Shown: positions 33,215-43,819 of the stretch, piece after piece
Layout of the letters: each line of letters opens with the position of its first letter
Position numbering within the stretch: position 1 is the stretch's first letter
Assembly (NCBI GenBank): GCA_018340375.1
Contig: JAFFJZ010000031.1
Span: 1,674,001-1,738,000, forward strand
Source: Gonatopus flavifemur
Taxonomy: Eukaryota; Arthropoda; Insecta; Hymenoptera; Dryinidae
DNA length: 64,000 bases
Direction of reading: 5' to 3'
Made by a program: the position numbers and the translations under genes
The notes under the pieces: generated by a model
Database searches by the model: none
What the model saw: the letters and a program-made list of their open reading frames with translations, nothing else
What the model was told of the DNA's origin: nothing

Positions 33215-33460
33215 CACGGAGAAAAAAGATCATGGAATGATCGCTAGAAAAGATAGTAAACTGGTGACAACTACGAATTTCTGTGCACAGTCGCTAACAG
33301 AGACGAGTAATGGTTCCTATTTTGGTATACTATATTTTATTCTAATATACCAAAATAGGAACCATTACTCGTCCCTGTTAGCGACTGTGTACAGAAATTC
33401 GTAGTAGTCACCAGCATACTATCTTTCCTAGCGATCATTCCATGATCTTTTTTCTCCGTG
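33215..33460. mobile_element. 246-bp perfect fold-back MITE, CACGGAGAAAAAAG ends
   Basis: The ends CACGGAGAAAAAAGATCATG and CATGATCTTTTTTCTCCGTG are perfect complements, and nearly the whole element is one long stem with a short loop around TATACTATATTTTATTCTAATATA near 33335. It is flanked by TA on both sides (33213-33214, 33461-33462). It lies just outside the left arm of the giant palindrome. Confidence 0.93.
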
Positions 33461-33745
33461 TAGTTATATTTTCCGTTTAATGGGCTATGAGAATCACTGT
33501 GATGGTGAAAATATAGCTACTGTGGTTAAAAACTGTACTTAAGCTCATTTTCATCGACAATTTCCCTCAGTGAACGCTTGTTTTCTCTGTTATTTGAGGT
33601 TTTTATTACATTAAATTGCTATTCCTCACCTATAAAATCATTCAGAAGATCTCAATTACTTAAGTACATTGAATAATCGTATAATTTTAATTATATCTCC
33701 CGACCGTCGCGCGTCGGGATATGTGGTGACGGCGTGAAGACGACA

Positions 33746-33774
33746 CACAGTGGGGCCAAATGCCAAAAAAACGG
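33746..33774 (+). repeat. Transib-type terminus in the left palindrome arm
   Basis: CACAGTGGGGCCAAATGCC followed by AAAAAAACG is the same terminus as in the 17214-22633 element for 24 bases. Here the block 12 bases after the heptamer is AAAAAAACG, which matches the RAG nonamer ACAAAAACC at 7 of 9 positions. The flank CGACA has no direct partner beyond the matching terminus at 46538-46566, whose flank is the inverted TGTCG. Confidence 0.85.
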
Positions 33775-33826
33775 CAAACGCTTTGGTGAAACTGATTCAT
33801 ATAAGACCACATATGAACCATATACG

Positions 33827-35633
33827 CCCTACTGTAAATTCCCAGTTAGTTCGCATGCGAAATTTCCCATGCGAATTTGGGACTGGGTTTATTACGCATG
33901 CGATCATATTCCATGGGAAAGTTTCACATGGGTGGCCCATGTGAAAATGTTGCATGGATTTCCCATGCGAAGGTGTCGCATGGGTTTCCCATGCGAAAAT
34001 GTCGCATGAGTGTCACATGGGAGAATGTCGCATGGGGAGACCCATGCGAATTTAAGACTGGGTTTGTTTCGCATGTGATGATGTCCCATGGGGATTTTTC
34101 GCATGTGCGTCACATGCGAAAATGTCGCATGGGAGGATACCCATGCGAATTTGAGACTGCGTATCACATGCGACATTTTCCCGTTAGTCACATGCGGCAG
34201 TGTCCCATGGGTCACGCATGGGGAACTCTCGCATGCGTCACCCATGGGAAGGTGTCGCATGCGTCACCCATGGGAAAATGTCGCATGGCTCACCCATGGG
34301 AAAATGTGGCATCAACCAAAAAACTTCATAAATGTGCAATAATAGTCGGAAAAATATCTGATATTTGATATTCAGAGGTTTAGAGGGGTCTTAGAGGCGA
34401 AAAAACAACGCTCATCTTCTCATTTTTTTTTTACATATGAGGAAGACAAGTTATTACTTGCATTTTTGAGTACATATAAAATACACTGAGAAAAAATGTA
34501 GTGGAGCCAATTGCATATGAGTTTGGATACGGCAAATCCCGCCATGCGGTTGACGCAACCGAATATCGATTGAAATGACCGAATAAGCATTTTATCCCAT
34601 CGATATTCGGTTCAGTTAACCGCATGGCGGGATTCGCCGTATCCAAACTCATATGCAGTTGGCTCCACTACATTTTTTTCCAGTGTAACCTTTGAACTAT
34701 ATTTTGTCAAATTTGAATGTTAAAATTCTGGTAATTGAGTCAGTTATAAACATTCCTCCGACGCATCTCGGAAAAAAACGGTTGTCAAGATTTCTCAAGA
34801 ACTACACGACCGATTCTCATGAAATTTCACACAGGTCTTCGAGATTCAATTCACAAGAACTTGGACGAAGGATGTCTCCTCCTTTCAATTACAATTATTT
34901 TTTTTCCTTCAAAATGTAGTGTAAATTTCACCGAAATTTTTATTTTTTTGTGAAAACGCCTGCCAAAAAGCCAATCTTCACTTGTTTTTTTTTCCTTCGT
35001 CCAAGTTCTATTTTATGGTCTCAACTAAAACACGGATTTTGGTTTTTTCCATTTTGGATGATTCTGTTTTGAGTTCTGCTGTCAACGCGGATGCACCTTT
35101 TTCCGAGAGGTCGTCGGAAATGACGTCGCAATCGCGGAGTTTTGTTCATCTCCTACGAAAATTTCAGAAATTCTTTGTCAAATATGTATCTCTGAGACAG
35201 TGAAAAGTTTGAATGAGATATTTCATTTTTTATATGGGGAAAAATTGTTGAAAATAGGCCGTTTTTTCACCGAGGAAAAAACCCCCGTGATTCATATGGG
35301 ACGACCCATGCGATCCAGTTGATGCGCATGTGATGACCCATGCGACCCACTTGCTTCCCATGCGAAGACACATGCAACCCACCTGATTCCCATGCAAAGA
35401 CCCATGCGACCCACTTGCTTCCCATGCGAAGACGTATGCAACCCATTCGAAGACCCATGCGACCCACTTGATTCCTGTGCGAAGACCCATGCGACCCACT
35501 TGATTCCCATGCGAAGACCCATGTGACCCACTTGATCCCCATGCGACCCACTTGATTCCCATGCGAAAACCCATGCGACCCACCGAATTCCCATGCGAAG
35601 ACCCATGCGAACTAACTGGGAATTTACAGTAGG
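33827..35633. mobile_element. 1.8-kb CCC...GGG element with CCCATGCG arrays (left arm copy)
   Basis: It begins CCCTACTGTAAATTCCCAGT and ends ACTGGGAATTTACAGTAGG, flanked by CG on both sides; the final G is missing in this copy but present in the mirror copy (44679-46485). Subterminal arrays at 33855-34310 and 35285-35615 consist of dozens of CCCATGCGA / TCGCATGGG octamers. Chance open frames with repeated HGSSHG and MGLRMG run through the arrays. The interior has no recognisable gene. It is inserted in a CATATG-rich sequence (33798-33824 and 35640-35745). Confidence 0.88.
34484..34685. mobile_element. 202-bp fold-back MITE, CACTGAGAAAAAATG ends (left arm)
   Basis: CACTGAGAAAAAATGTAGTG and CACTACATTTTTTTCCAGTG are near-perfect complements; the stem continues through GAGCCAATTGCATATGAGTT and GGATACGGCAAATCCCGCCA. 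It is flanked by TA on both sides and nested within the CCC/GGG element. The mirror copy is at 45628-45829. Confidence 0.92.
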
Positions 35634-35779
35634 CGATCATGTATGGATGGAGCTTTCATATATGGCCACCTGTGATCCATATTTAATCCACATACGGCCC
35701 GTGCATGCATGAAGGTTGACATATACGGGTCGCGTATGCACCTATATGCATCAAATAATACTCGAGGGTTTCTAAGTCG

Positions 35780-36500
35780 CTGAGTACGAATCGGTAACCA
35801 AGTTTTCAAAATGCAAAATGGCGGACCAAAATTGGAAAATCCATCTCCAATCATTCGAAATCATTTATATGTAATATATTTTCGAATCGCCAATTACGAA
35901 TCGGTTGTCAAATTTTCAGAATTCAAAAAGGCGGATTCAATATGGCGGAGAAAAATTGAAAAATTCATCGAATTTCCTTCAAACTATGTGTATAATAGTT
36001 TTTGGGATCGCTGTTCACGAATCCGTTGTCAAATTTTCCAAATTCAAATTGATGGATTCAATATGGCAAACAAAAATTAGGAAATCCATCAGATCTTATT
36101 TGAACCCTGCATTTAACATTTTTGGGGGTCGTTGACGGATACGTTGTTAAAATTCTGAAATTCAAAACGGAGGATACAATATGGTGGATGATAACTCCAA
36201 AATTCAACGGAATTTTTTCAAACTCGGTATCCAGAAGTTTTTGGGGTCGCTGATTATGAATCCGTTGTTGAAATTGGAAAATTTTGAATGACACATTTCA
36301 TATGACGGACAAAAATCCGAAAATTCTTTGGACTTCCCTCAAATTCGGTAGTCAGGAGTTTTTGGAGTTGCTGATTGTGAATCCGTGGTAAAACTCTAAA
36401 ATTCAAAATGGTCAGTCCCAAATGACGAAAAAAAATCCGAAAATTCACCAGAATCCTTTTGAACTTGGTATCCAGGGTTTTCTTTAGATGTACCCACCCC
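35780..36500. repeat. Transib-type subterminal repeat array (left arm)
   Basis: About six diverged copies of the unit seen at 17280-17965 (AATTACGAATCGGTTGTC, CAAAAAGGCGGATTCAATAT, GGTCGCTGATTATGAATCCG). With the CACAGTG terminus at 33746 this indicates that each palindrome arm contains one end of a Transib-like element. The mirror copy is at about 43812-44532. Confidence 0.8.
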
Positions 36501-36645
36501 AAGAGAACCAAGATCTCCGAACGTTCGTGAAACGTTCACGTACATTCGTAGAATGTTCCTTGAACGTAGAAATGTCCGTACGTTTATCGAACGTTTGTTA
36601 AATATTTATTGAACGTTTGGCGGCTATCTTGTTCTCTGGGGAGAG
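36493..36645. repeat. AACGTT-rich fold-back element (left arm)
   Basis: CCCCAAGAGAACCAAGATCT at the left pairs with ATCTTGTTCTCTGGGG at the right, and the interior is made of GAACGTTC-type palindromes (CGAACGTTCGTGAAACGTTC, GTACGTTTATCGAACGTTTG). The 2-bp duplication cannot be read cleanly. The mirror copy is at about 43667-43819. Confidence 0.7.
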
Positions 36646-36649
36646 GGTA

Positions 36650-36995
36650 AAAAGTTTAGATCTGACCAGATTTCATTTTTGGCCAGATCTGAACAGATCT
36701 ATTCAGATCTGAAAAACTGCAATTTTAGCTTGTGTTTGTCAACACACATGTTCAAATTTGAATTCATAGATGGAAAAGTATGCAAAAGTTTTTGGTAATT
36801 GAACAATCAATTGCTCATCAAGTTTAAATGTGATCTTCACTCCAGATGTAATGAGTTCTGCACAGATCTAACCAGATTTGTCAAGATCTAGTCAGATTTA
36901 TTGAGATCTGAATAGATCCGCATCTGATCTTGTAAGCCAAAATTCGGATCTAACTAGATCTGATGAGATCTAAGCTTTTTCCTCGGGTAGTAAAC
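36650..36995. repeat. AGATCT-rich element (left arm)
   Basis: About 20 copies of CAGATCTG/TAGATCT in both orientations are clustered in two blocks (36655-36715 and 36860-36975). The outer edges GGTAAAAAGTTTAGATCTGA and GATGAGATCTAAGCTTTTTC are inverted relatives. The outermost bases do not give a clean CCC/GGG pair. The mirror copy is at about 43317-43662. Confidence 0.75.
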
Positions 36996-37358
36996 TGATT
37001 TAGACAAGCATTGAGTTAGAAATCTTCCAAGGATTTGAAGTTTCAATGCCTGCCAGTTTGATACTAAGAAAGTAGTTATTGAATAGAAAATCAGCAAATT
37101 ATCGCCGTATGCTGAACAATGACAGATCTGAATCTCAATTAAGAGATAGGTTAATAACGCAAATATTTACCCGGTGAAAAATAAAAGAGTATATTTCACT
37201 CAACAATAGTCACTCATACAATTAGTCAACATTTTTTGGTAGCTCCTACGGTATTTTCAATATGGCTTATTCCTTACAAAATGAATCTTTCTGGAACATT
37301 GGTAAAAAGTACTCTAATGGAGTAACGTCTATTCCAAAATTTTCATCCATGTACTGAC

Positions 37359-37575
37359 CAGAGCTGCCAGATTCGAGGCATACACCGTTCCTTCCCTCTC
37401 CATCGAGCCTTTCTCCTTTCCCCCACCATGTGAATCAAGTGGGGCGAGCGAGAGAGAAAGTAAGTTACGTTTTCTCTCCCTCGTCAAACTTGATCCGCAT
37501 GGTGGGGGGAAAAGAGTGCCTCCATGGAAGAGGAAGGAACGGTGTATGCTTCAATTTGGCCGTACTGATACTGAC
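37359..37575. repeat. Fold-back MITE, CCAGATTCGAGGC family (left arm)
   Basis: GCCAGATTCGAGGCATACAC at the left pairs with GTGTATGCTTCAATTTGGC at the right, with CTTTCTCCTTTCCCCCACCA against TGGTGGGGGGAAAAGAG inside. The family has another copy at 60231-60456 in a DIP2 intron and a weaker relative at 54017-54178. The mirror copy is at about 42733-42953. Confidence 0.8.
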
Positions 37576-38386
37576 TGGCAGGGTTGGCACGTAATATACT
37601 TCCAAGTATTTGACATAGTTTACGACACGTAAGAAACCGAGTATCTTACGCATAAAACCAACCCCTTGCCTTTGGGGGGACAGGAGGGTTCAAATATCTT
37701 ACATACATTACGTGTCAGAAACCAAGTATGATACGTAAGAAATTGAAAAATCACGTAATAAACCCAACCCTGCTGACTGGGCGCTGGAGTAAAGGTCTAT
37801 CTACACAAATTCCGTAAACGAGAACGGAAGAAACGGCGACGTAAAACGTGGACGTAGACGTAAGAGTGTTACGTTTTTCCTGTCTTAGTGAAAAACGTAA
37901 ACGGAACATGAAGCACGGAACAAACGCAAGGAAAGAAACAAGAATAACGCCGGTAAGTATACTCATCCTCAATTAATATGCGAAATTATTTTAAAAAATG
38001 TGAAAAATAGGTTGGGATGCACGTGAATATATGAAAAGTTGTGTGAAGTGATGATTTTCAATAATTTTTGTCGATTAGAATTGATTCAATGTCAAAGAAT
38101 TGAGGAAGGTGCCTAACTTCCATTTTGTTGAGAAAAGTTATCATTTTTTCAATATGAAATTGAATTATTCACACGAGAATTTTTTTATATAGGAATAATA
38201 ATTCAATTATATACGTATACAGTAATGGAAGCAGGTGTATCAGATATTTTATAAATAGTTGCATTGAAAAATAAGATATTCTTATTTCATGTATCGAATG
38301 ATATTTATTGATGAAAACTTGTAGAAATGGTTTTGTAGAAATGTATTATGAACAGAAATGTGAAAATAGAATCTCTTTGATTTTAG
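37576..38386. other. ACGTAA-rich repeat and non-coding sequence (left arm)
   Basis: 37576-37775 contains GGGTTGGCACGTAATATACT and ends CACGTAATAAACCCAACCC, a possible element bounded by inverted AGGGTTGG, with several CTTACGTG motifs between. The following 600 bases hold no recognisable gene apart from the acceptor of the MADF exon. Confidence 0.5.
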
Positions 38387-38403
38387 GAACAAGAAAATTC
38401 GAG

Positions 38404-38623
38404 ATGGGCGACCATCGGTATTCTCCTGCGTCCAACAGTGCGACAGATAGCCCATATGATCAAATTATCGCTAACTTAGATGAAGGCGATTCTCTAGATG
38501 GCCAGCTAATCGACATGGTTCGCGCGTATCCGCATTTATACGACAAGAAAAATAAAGATTTCAAGGATAAAATAAAAAAAGAAAATTCATGGATAGAGAT
38601 ATCCACCTGCTTAAACATCCCTG
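38404..38623 (+). CDS. MADF-domain exon (left arm copy)
   Basis: An acceptor (GATTTTAG at 38386) precedes ATG at 38404. The frame MGDHRYSPASNSATDSPYDQ continues to LDGQLIDMVRAYPHLYDKKN, KDFKDKIKKENSWIEISTCL and NIP, then stops at a consensus donor GTAAGC. L-I-x-M-V-R-x-Y-P-H-L-Y-D and E-N-S-W-x-E-I are hallmarks of MADF (Myb/SANT-like) DNA-binding domains. Such domains occur in insect transcription factors and as the second protein of PIF/Harbinger transposons. No downstream exon is recognisable before the palindrome centre. It is either the first exon of a gene captured in the repeat or part of a transposon gene. Confidence 0.7.
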
Positions 38624-38659
38624 GTAAGCGTATACTAAAGTTGAAGTTTTTCTAACCAG

Positions 38660-39690
38660 TATGTGCAAGGATCAATAAATGTTAAAAAAAAGGGACAAAC
38701 TAATTGATTAAAGGAATGAGTACAATCATTGGTTGTTATTTGATAAAATTTTTACAATGAGAATGTGCAAACTTAGAATTAGGATTGTTCGACGGTAGAA
38801 TAATTCTAAATAAGTTTGAATTATTTTCAATCAGAGATTTGCAACACCAATCATTCTGAATGATTTTGTTTTTGTAGGAGAGTATTTTATCTAGTGCCTC
38901 ACCGTTCTTCTCTTCTTAAAACAATGATTGAAGATGAGTTCCCTAGCCGAAAAATGTTGTTGAATATTATGATTTTTTATTGAATTTTATTGAAATTGCT
39001 ATTGAATCATGTCGCTCGTTCTGATTTGGCACAACTTTTCACAAAAGATCAACAAAATTCAATGAATACCAAAATAATTCAACAAAAAATTTCAATAAAT
39101 TTCAACATAATTCGTCTTAACCTTTCAATTAAGTCTTTTGATATTTACTGGAATCTTTTGATGGATAATGTTGATATTCATTGCGTTTTGTTGATTTTTC
39201 ATGAAAAGTTATGTCAAAACTGAATAAAATTCATCAAAATCTGACATGACTGTTAACCCAAATCAATTAAAAAATAACAATATTCAATAAATCTCAACAA
39301 AAATTTTCATGAAATCTTCGAAATTATCATTAAATATCAATAAAATTGAAAGTAATTTATCGTCAACTTTTAATTGATTACGCTGATAGTTTTTAAAAAG
39401 TATCATTGTATTGTGTGTATTGGAACTCGATAAACATTTATTGAGATTTAATGTGGAAATACTATGAAAGATGATCAATTTTGATGAGTTTAAATGAAAT
39501 GTAATGAATGACATTGGGTTTTTTAAAATTATTGTTGAAATTTTTTGAAAGTTTGAGAAATAATGAATGATCACAGGATGATGAAATATTTTGAATTTCA
39601 TTGGAATACAGTGAGGGTTAGTGAAATTTGTGGAAGAATGTTTAAAACAATTCATGATTTGTAGTGACAATAATTGATGGATGTAAATGA
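38660..39690. repeat. ATTGAA/TTGAAATT-rich region (left arm)
   Basis: Short motifs TTGAAATTTATTGAAATTT, ATTCAACAAAATTCAATGA and ATGTTGATATTCATTG recur in both orientations, mostly 38960-39330 and 39540-39690. It resembles the interior of a fold-back element with an ATTGAA unit; exact ends were not resolved. A 128-codon frame at 39284-39670 follows from the low complexity. Confidence 0.55.
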
Positions 39691-39695
39691 CTCAA

Positions 39696-39941
39696 CCCTA
39701 CTTCAAATGCCAGACAGATAATTTTTTGTCAGGATTTGGTCGGTTTTTGTCCATTCCGTGACATTCCCGACAAAACCAGACAGGATTCTGACCGGAATCT
39801 GTCAGGATCTGTTCGATTTTGTCTGGCATTCGACGCTGTTAGGATTTGGTCGGTTTTGTCCCAAGCATGATGATTCCTGACAAAACCAGACAAGATTCTG
39901 ACCGGACTCTGTCAGGATCTGTTAGGGAAATTGAAATAGGG
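39696..39941. mobile_element. 246-bp CCC...GGG MITE with TGTCAGGA repeats (left arm)
   Basis: It begins CCCTACTTCAAATGCCAGAC and ends AGGGAAATTGAAATAGGG, flanked by AA on both sides. The interior holds repeated TGTCAGGATTTGGTCGG, GACAAAACCAGACAGG and TCTGTCAGGATCTGTT blocks in both orientations. The mirror copy is at 40367-40612. Confidence 0.85.
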
Positions 39942-40030
39942 AATGTTGAATTACATTGAAATATGATTCATCTTGTTGAAATTTGATACAACACGTTCAA
40001 ATTCGTCAAGTTTTGTCAATTATGATTGAT

Positions 40031-40277
40031 TTTCAACCAATAGGGGAGTGCATTGATGAATTTTGGGGAAAATAATTGATTATACTGAATTTTATTTGGA
40101 ATGTCAACATTACGAATCATCGACACAAACGAATTTCAACATTTCCTGATTCGCAGACCATCAATTATTTTCCCCAAAATTCATCAATGCACTCCTCTAT
40201 TGGTTAACAAATGTCGTGAAAATGCAATAAAATTCAGTATACTTCAACAGTATTCCACATTTTAAATTCTCTGGTCC
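40031..40277. repeat. Palindrome spacer with its own rearranged inverted repeat
   Basis: This 247-base centre does not pair in register with the arms. It contains a displaced inverted repeat: 40035-40080 is the complement of 40160-40205 with one mismatch (AACCAATAGGGGAGTGCATT against AATGCACTCCTCTATTGGTT). A second pair, TATACTGAATTTTATT (40081-40096) and AATAAAATTCAGTATA (40226-40241), pairs on yet another axis. Such scrambled centres are typical where a palindrome has been trimmed or inverted. Confidence 0.9.
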
Positions 40278-40366
40278 ATCAATCATAATTGACAAAACTT
40301 GACGAATTTGAACGTGTTGTATCAAATTTCAACAAGATGAATCATATTTCAATGTAATTCAACATT

Positions 40367-40612
40367 CCCTATTTCAATTTCCCTAACAGATCCTGACAGA
40401 GTCCGGTCAGAATCTTGTCTGGTTTTGTCAGGAATCATCATGCTTGGGACAAAACCGACCAAATCCTAACAGCGTCGAATGCCAGACAAAATCGAACAGA
40501 TCCTGACAGATTCCGGTCAGAATCCTGTCTGGTTTTGTCGGGAATGTCACGGAATGGACAAAAACCGACCAAATCCTGACAAAAAATTATCTGTCTGGCA
40601 TTTGAAGTAGGG
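40367..40612. mobile_element. Mirror copy of the 246-bp TGTCAGGA MITE
   Basis: Reverse complement of 39696-39941, with CCCTATTTCAATTTCCCT at the left and GTCTGGCATTTGAAGTAGGG at the right. The flanking TT pair is the complement of the AA in the other arm, as expected for a copied segment and not a separate insertion. Confidence 0.85.
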
Positions 40613-41684
40613 TTGAGTCATTTACATCCATCAATTATTGTCACTACAAATCATGAATTGTTTTAAACATTCTTCCACAAATTTCACTAACCCTCACTGT
40701 ATTCCAATGAAATTCAAAATATTTCATCATCCTGTGATCATTCATTATTTCTCAAACTTTCAAAAAATTTCAACAATAATTTTAAAAAACCCAATGTCAT
40801 TCATTACATTTCATTTAAACTCATCAAAATTGATCATCTTTCATAGTATTTCCACATTAAATCTCAATAAATGTTTATCGAGTTCCAATACACACAATAC
40901 AATGATACTTTTTAAAAACTATCAGCGTAATCAATTAAAAGTTGACGATAAATTACTTTCAATTTTATTGATATTTAATGATAATTTCGAAGATTTCATG
41001 AAAATTTTTGTTGAGATTTATTGAATATTGTTATTTTTTAATTGATTTGGGTTAACAGTCATGTCAGATTTTGATGAATTTTATTCAGTTTTGACATAAC
41101 TTTTCATGAAAAATCAACAAAACGCAATGAATATCAACATTATCCATCAAAAGATTCCAGTAAATATCAAAAGACTTAATTGAAAGGTTAAGACGAATTA
41201 TGTTGAAATTTATTGAAATTTTTTGTTGAATTATTTTGGTATTCATTGAATTTTGTTGATCTTTTGTGAAAAGTTGTGCCAAATCAGAACGAGCGACATG
41301 ATTCAATAGCAATTTCAATAAAATTCAATAAAAAATCATAATATTCAACAACATTTTTCGGCTAGGGAACTCATCTTCAATCATTGTTTTAAGAAGAGAA
41401 GAACGGTGAGGCACTAGATAAAATACTCTCCTACAAAAACAAAATCATTCAGAATGATTGGTGTTGCAAATCTCTGATTGAAAATAATTCAAACTTATTT
41501 AGAATTATTCTACCGTCGAACAATCCTAATTCTAAGTTTGCACATTCTCATTGTAAAAATTTTATCAAATAACAACCAATGATTGTACTCATTCCTTTAA
41601 TCAATTAGTTTGTCCCTTTTTTTTAACATTTATTGATCCTTGCACATACTGGTTAGAAAAACTTCAACTTTAGTATACGCTTAC

Positions 41685-41904
41685 CAGGGATGTTTAAGCA
41701 GGTGGATATCTCTATCCATGAATTTTCTTTTTTTATTTTATCCTTGAAATCTTTATTTTTCTTGTCGTATAAATGCGGATACGCGCGAACCATGTCGATT
41801 AGCTGGCCATCTAGAGAATCGCCTTCATCTAAGTTAGCGATAATTTGATCATATGGGCTATCTGTCGCACTGTTGGACGCAGGAGAATACCGATGGTCGC
41901 CCAT
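41685..41904 (-). CDS. MADF-domain exon (right arm copy)
   Basis: Identical in translation to the exon at 38404-38623, on the opposite strand. Donor and acceptor signals are also conserved. The two copies point towards the palindrome centre. Confidence 0.68.
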
Positions 41905-42732
41905 CTCGAATTTTCTTGTTCCTAAAATCAAAGAGATTCTATTTTCACATTTCTGTTCATAATACATTTCTACAAAACCATTTCTACAAGTTTTCATCAA
42001 TAAATATCATTCGATACATGAAATAAGAATATCTTATTTTTCAATGCAACTATTTATAAAATATCTGATACACCTGCTTCCATTACTGTATACGTATATA
42101 ATTGAATTATTATTCCTATATAAAAAAATTCTCGTGTGAATAATTCAATTTCATATTGAAAAAATGATAACTTTTCTCAACAAAATGGAAGTTAGGCACC
42201 TTCCTCAATTCTTTGACATTGAATCAATTCTAATCGACAAAAATTATTGAAAATCATCACTTCACACAACTTTTCATATATTCACGTGCATCCCAACCTA
42301 TTTTTCACATTTTTTAAAATAATTTCGCATATTAATTGAGGATGAGTATACTTACCGGCGTTATTCTTGTTTCTTTCCTTGCGTTTGTTCCGTGCTTCAT
42401 GTTCCGTTTACGTTTTTCACTAAGACAGGAAAAACGTAACACTCTTACGTCTACGTCCACGTTTTACGTCGCCGTTTCTTCCGTTCTCGTTTACGGAATT
42501 TGTGTAGATAGACCTTTACTCCAGCGCCCAGTCAGCAGGGTTGGGTTTATTACGTGATTTTTCAATTTCTTACGTATCATACTTGGTTTCTGACACGTAA
42601 TGTATGTAAGATATTTGAACCCTCCTGTCCCCCCAAAGGCAAGGGGTTGGTTTTATGCGTAAGATACTCGGTTTCTTACGTGTCGTAAACTATGTCAAAT
42701 ACTTGGAAGTATATTACGTGCCAACCCTGCCA

Positions 42733-42953
42733 GTCAGTATCAGTACGGCCAAATTGAAGCATACACCGTTCCTTCCTCTTCCATGGAGGCACTCTCTTTT
42801 CCCCCCACCATGCGGATCAAGTTTGACGAGGGAGAGAAAACGTAACTTACTTTCTCTCTCGCTCGCCCCACTTGATTCACATGGTGGGGGAAAGGAGAAA
42901 GGCTCGATGGAGAGGGAAGGAACGGTGTATGCCTCGAATCTGGCAGCTCTGGT
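42733..42953. repeat. Mirror copy of the CCAGATTCGAGGC fold-back MITE
   Basis: Reverse complement of 37359-37575 with a 2-base insertion near 42790. That indel shifts the pairing axis of the two arms and shows the arms have diverged independently. Confidence 0.78.
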
Positions 42954-43316
42954 CAGTACATGGATGAAAATTTTTGGAATAGACGTTACTCCATTAGAGT
43001 ACTTTTTACCAATGTTCCAGAAAGATTCATTTTGTAAGGAATAAGCCATATTGAAAATACCGTAGGAGCTACCAAAAAATGTTGACTAATTGTATGAGTG
43101 ACTATTGTTGAGTGAAATATACTCTTTTATTTTTCACCGGGTAAATATTTGCGTTATTAACCTATCTCTTAATTGAGATTCAGATCTGTCATTGTTCAGC
43201 ATACGGCGATAATTTGCTGATTTTCTATTCAATAACTACTTTCTTAGTATCAAACTGGCAGGCATTGAAACTTCAAATCCTTGGAAGATTTCTAACTCAA
43301 TGCTTGTCTAAATCAG

Positions 43317-43819
43317 TTTACTACCCGAGGAAAAAAGCTTAGATCTCATCAGATCTAGTTAGATCCGAATTTTGGCTTACAAGATCAGATGCGGATCTAT
43401 TCAGATCTCAATAAATCTGACTAGATCTTGACAAATCTGGTTAGATCTGTGCAGAACTCATTACATCTGGAGTGAAGATCACATTTAAACTTGATGAGCA
43501 ATTGATTGTTCAATTACCAAAAACTTTTGCATACTTTTCCATCTATGAATTCAAATTTGAACATGTGTGTTGACAAACACAAGCTAAAATTGCAGTTTTT
43601 CAGATCTGAATAGATCTGTTCAGATCTGGCCAAAAATGAAATCTGGTCAGATCTAAACTTTTTACCCTCTCCCCAGAGAACAAGATAGCCGCCAAACGTT
43701 CAATAAATATTTAACAAACGTTCGATAAACGTACGGACATTTCTACGTTCAAGGAACATTCTACGAATGTACGTGAACGTTTCACGAACGTTCGGAGATC
43801 TTGGTTCTCTTGGGGTGGG
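43317..43819. repeat. Mirror copies of the AGATCT-rich and AACGTT-rich elements
   Basis: Contains CTACCCGAGGAAAAAAGCTT followed by the AGATCT clusters (43317-43662), then the GAACGTTC element ending GGTTCTCTTGGGG (43667-43819). Read from this strand the AGATCT element starts with CCC, as do members of the 2-bp-duplication clan. Confidence 0.72.

Larger units (their letters stand above)
33521..40030 (+). repeat. Left arm of the 13.3-kb palindrome
   Basis: This 6,510-base arm is the near-perfect reverse complement of 40278-46791. Positions pair as x and 80308 minus x near the centre, drifting to 80312-80313 outward because of a few small indels. Substitutions are sparse: for example CGTCGGGATATG against CGTCGCGATATG near 33712, and Ala/Gly and Gly/Glu differences in the open frame at 33877. 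The arm contains a Transib-type terminus, a CCC/GGG element with its own insertion, Transib-type subterminal repeats, an AGATCT-rich element, a MADF-coding exon and more. Confidence 0.97.

Noticed and set aside
33827..35633. CRISPR-like array from regularly repeated CCCATGCG words
   Set aside because: The words are 8-10 bases, occur in both orientations, and have no unique spacers of constant length; the genome is clearly eukaryotic.
35230..35640. Long open frames with repeated HGSSHG, MGLRMG and WVAWVF
   Set aside because: They read through the CCCATGCG octamer arrays in several frames and both strands. This is a product of the repeat, not a protein gene; the same holds for the mirror frames at 44458-45083 and 33877-34368.
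39284..39670. 128-codon open frame, present twice as mirror copies
   Set aside because: It lies in low-complexity ATTGAA/TTGAAATT sequence; duplication reflects the palindrome and not conservation.
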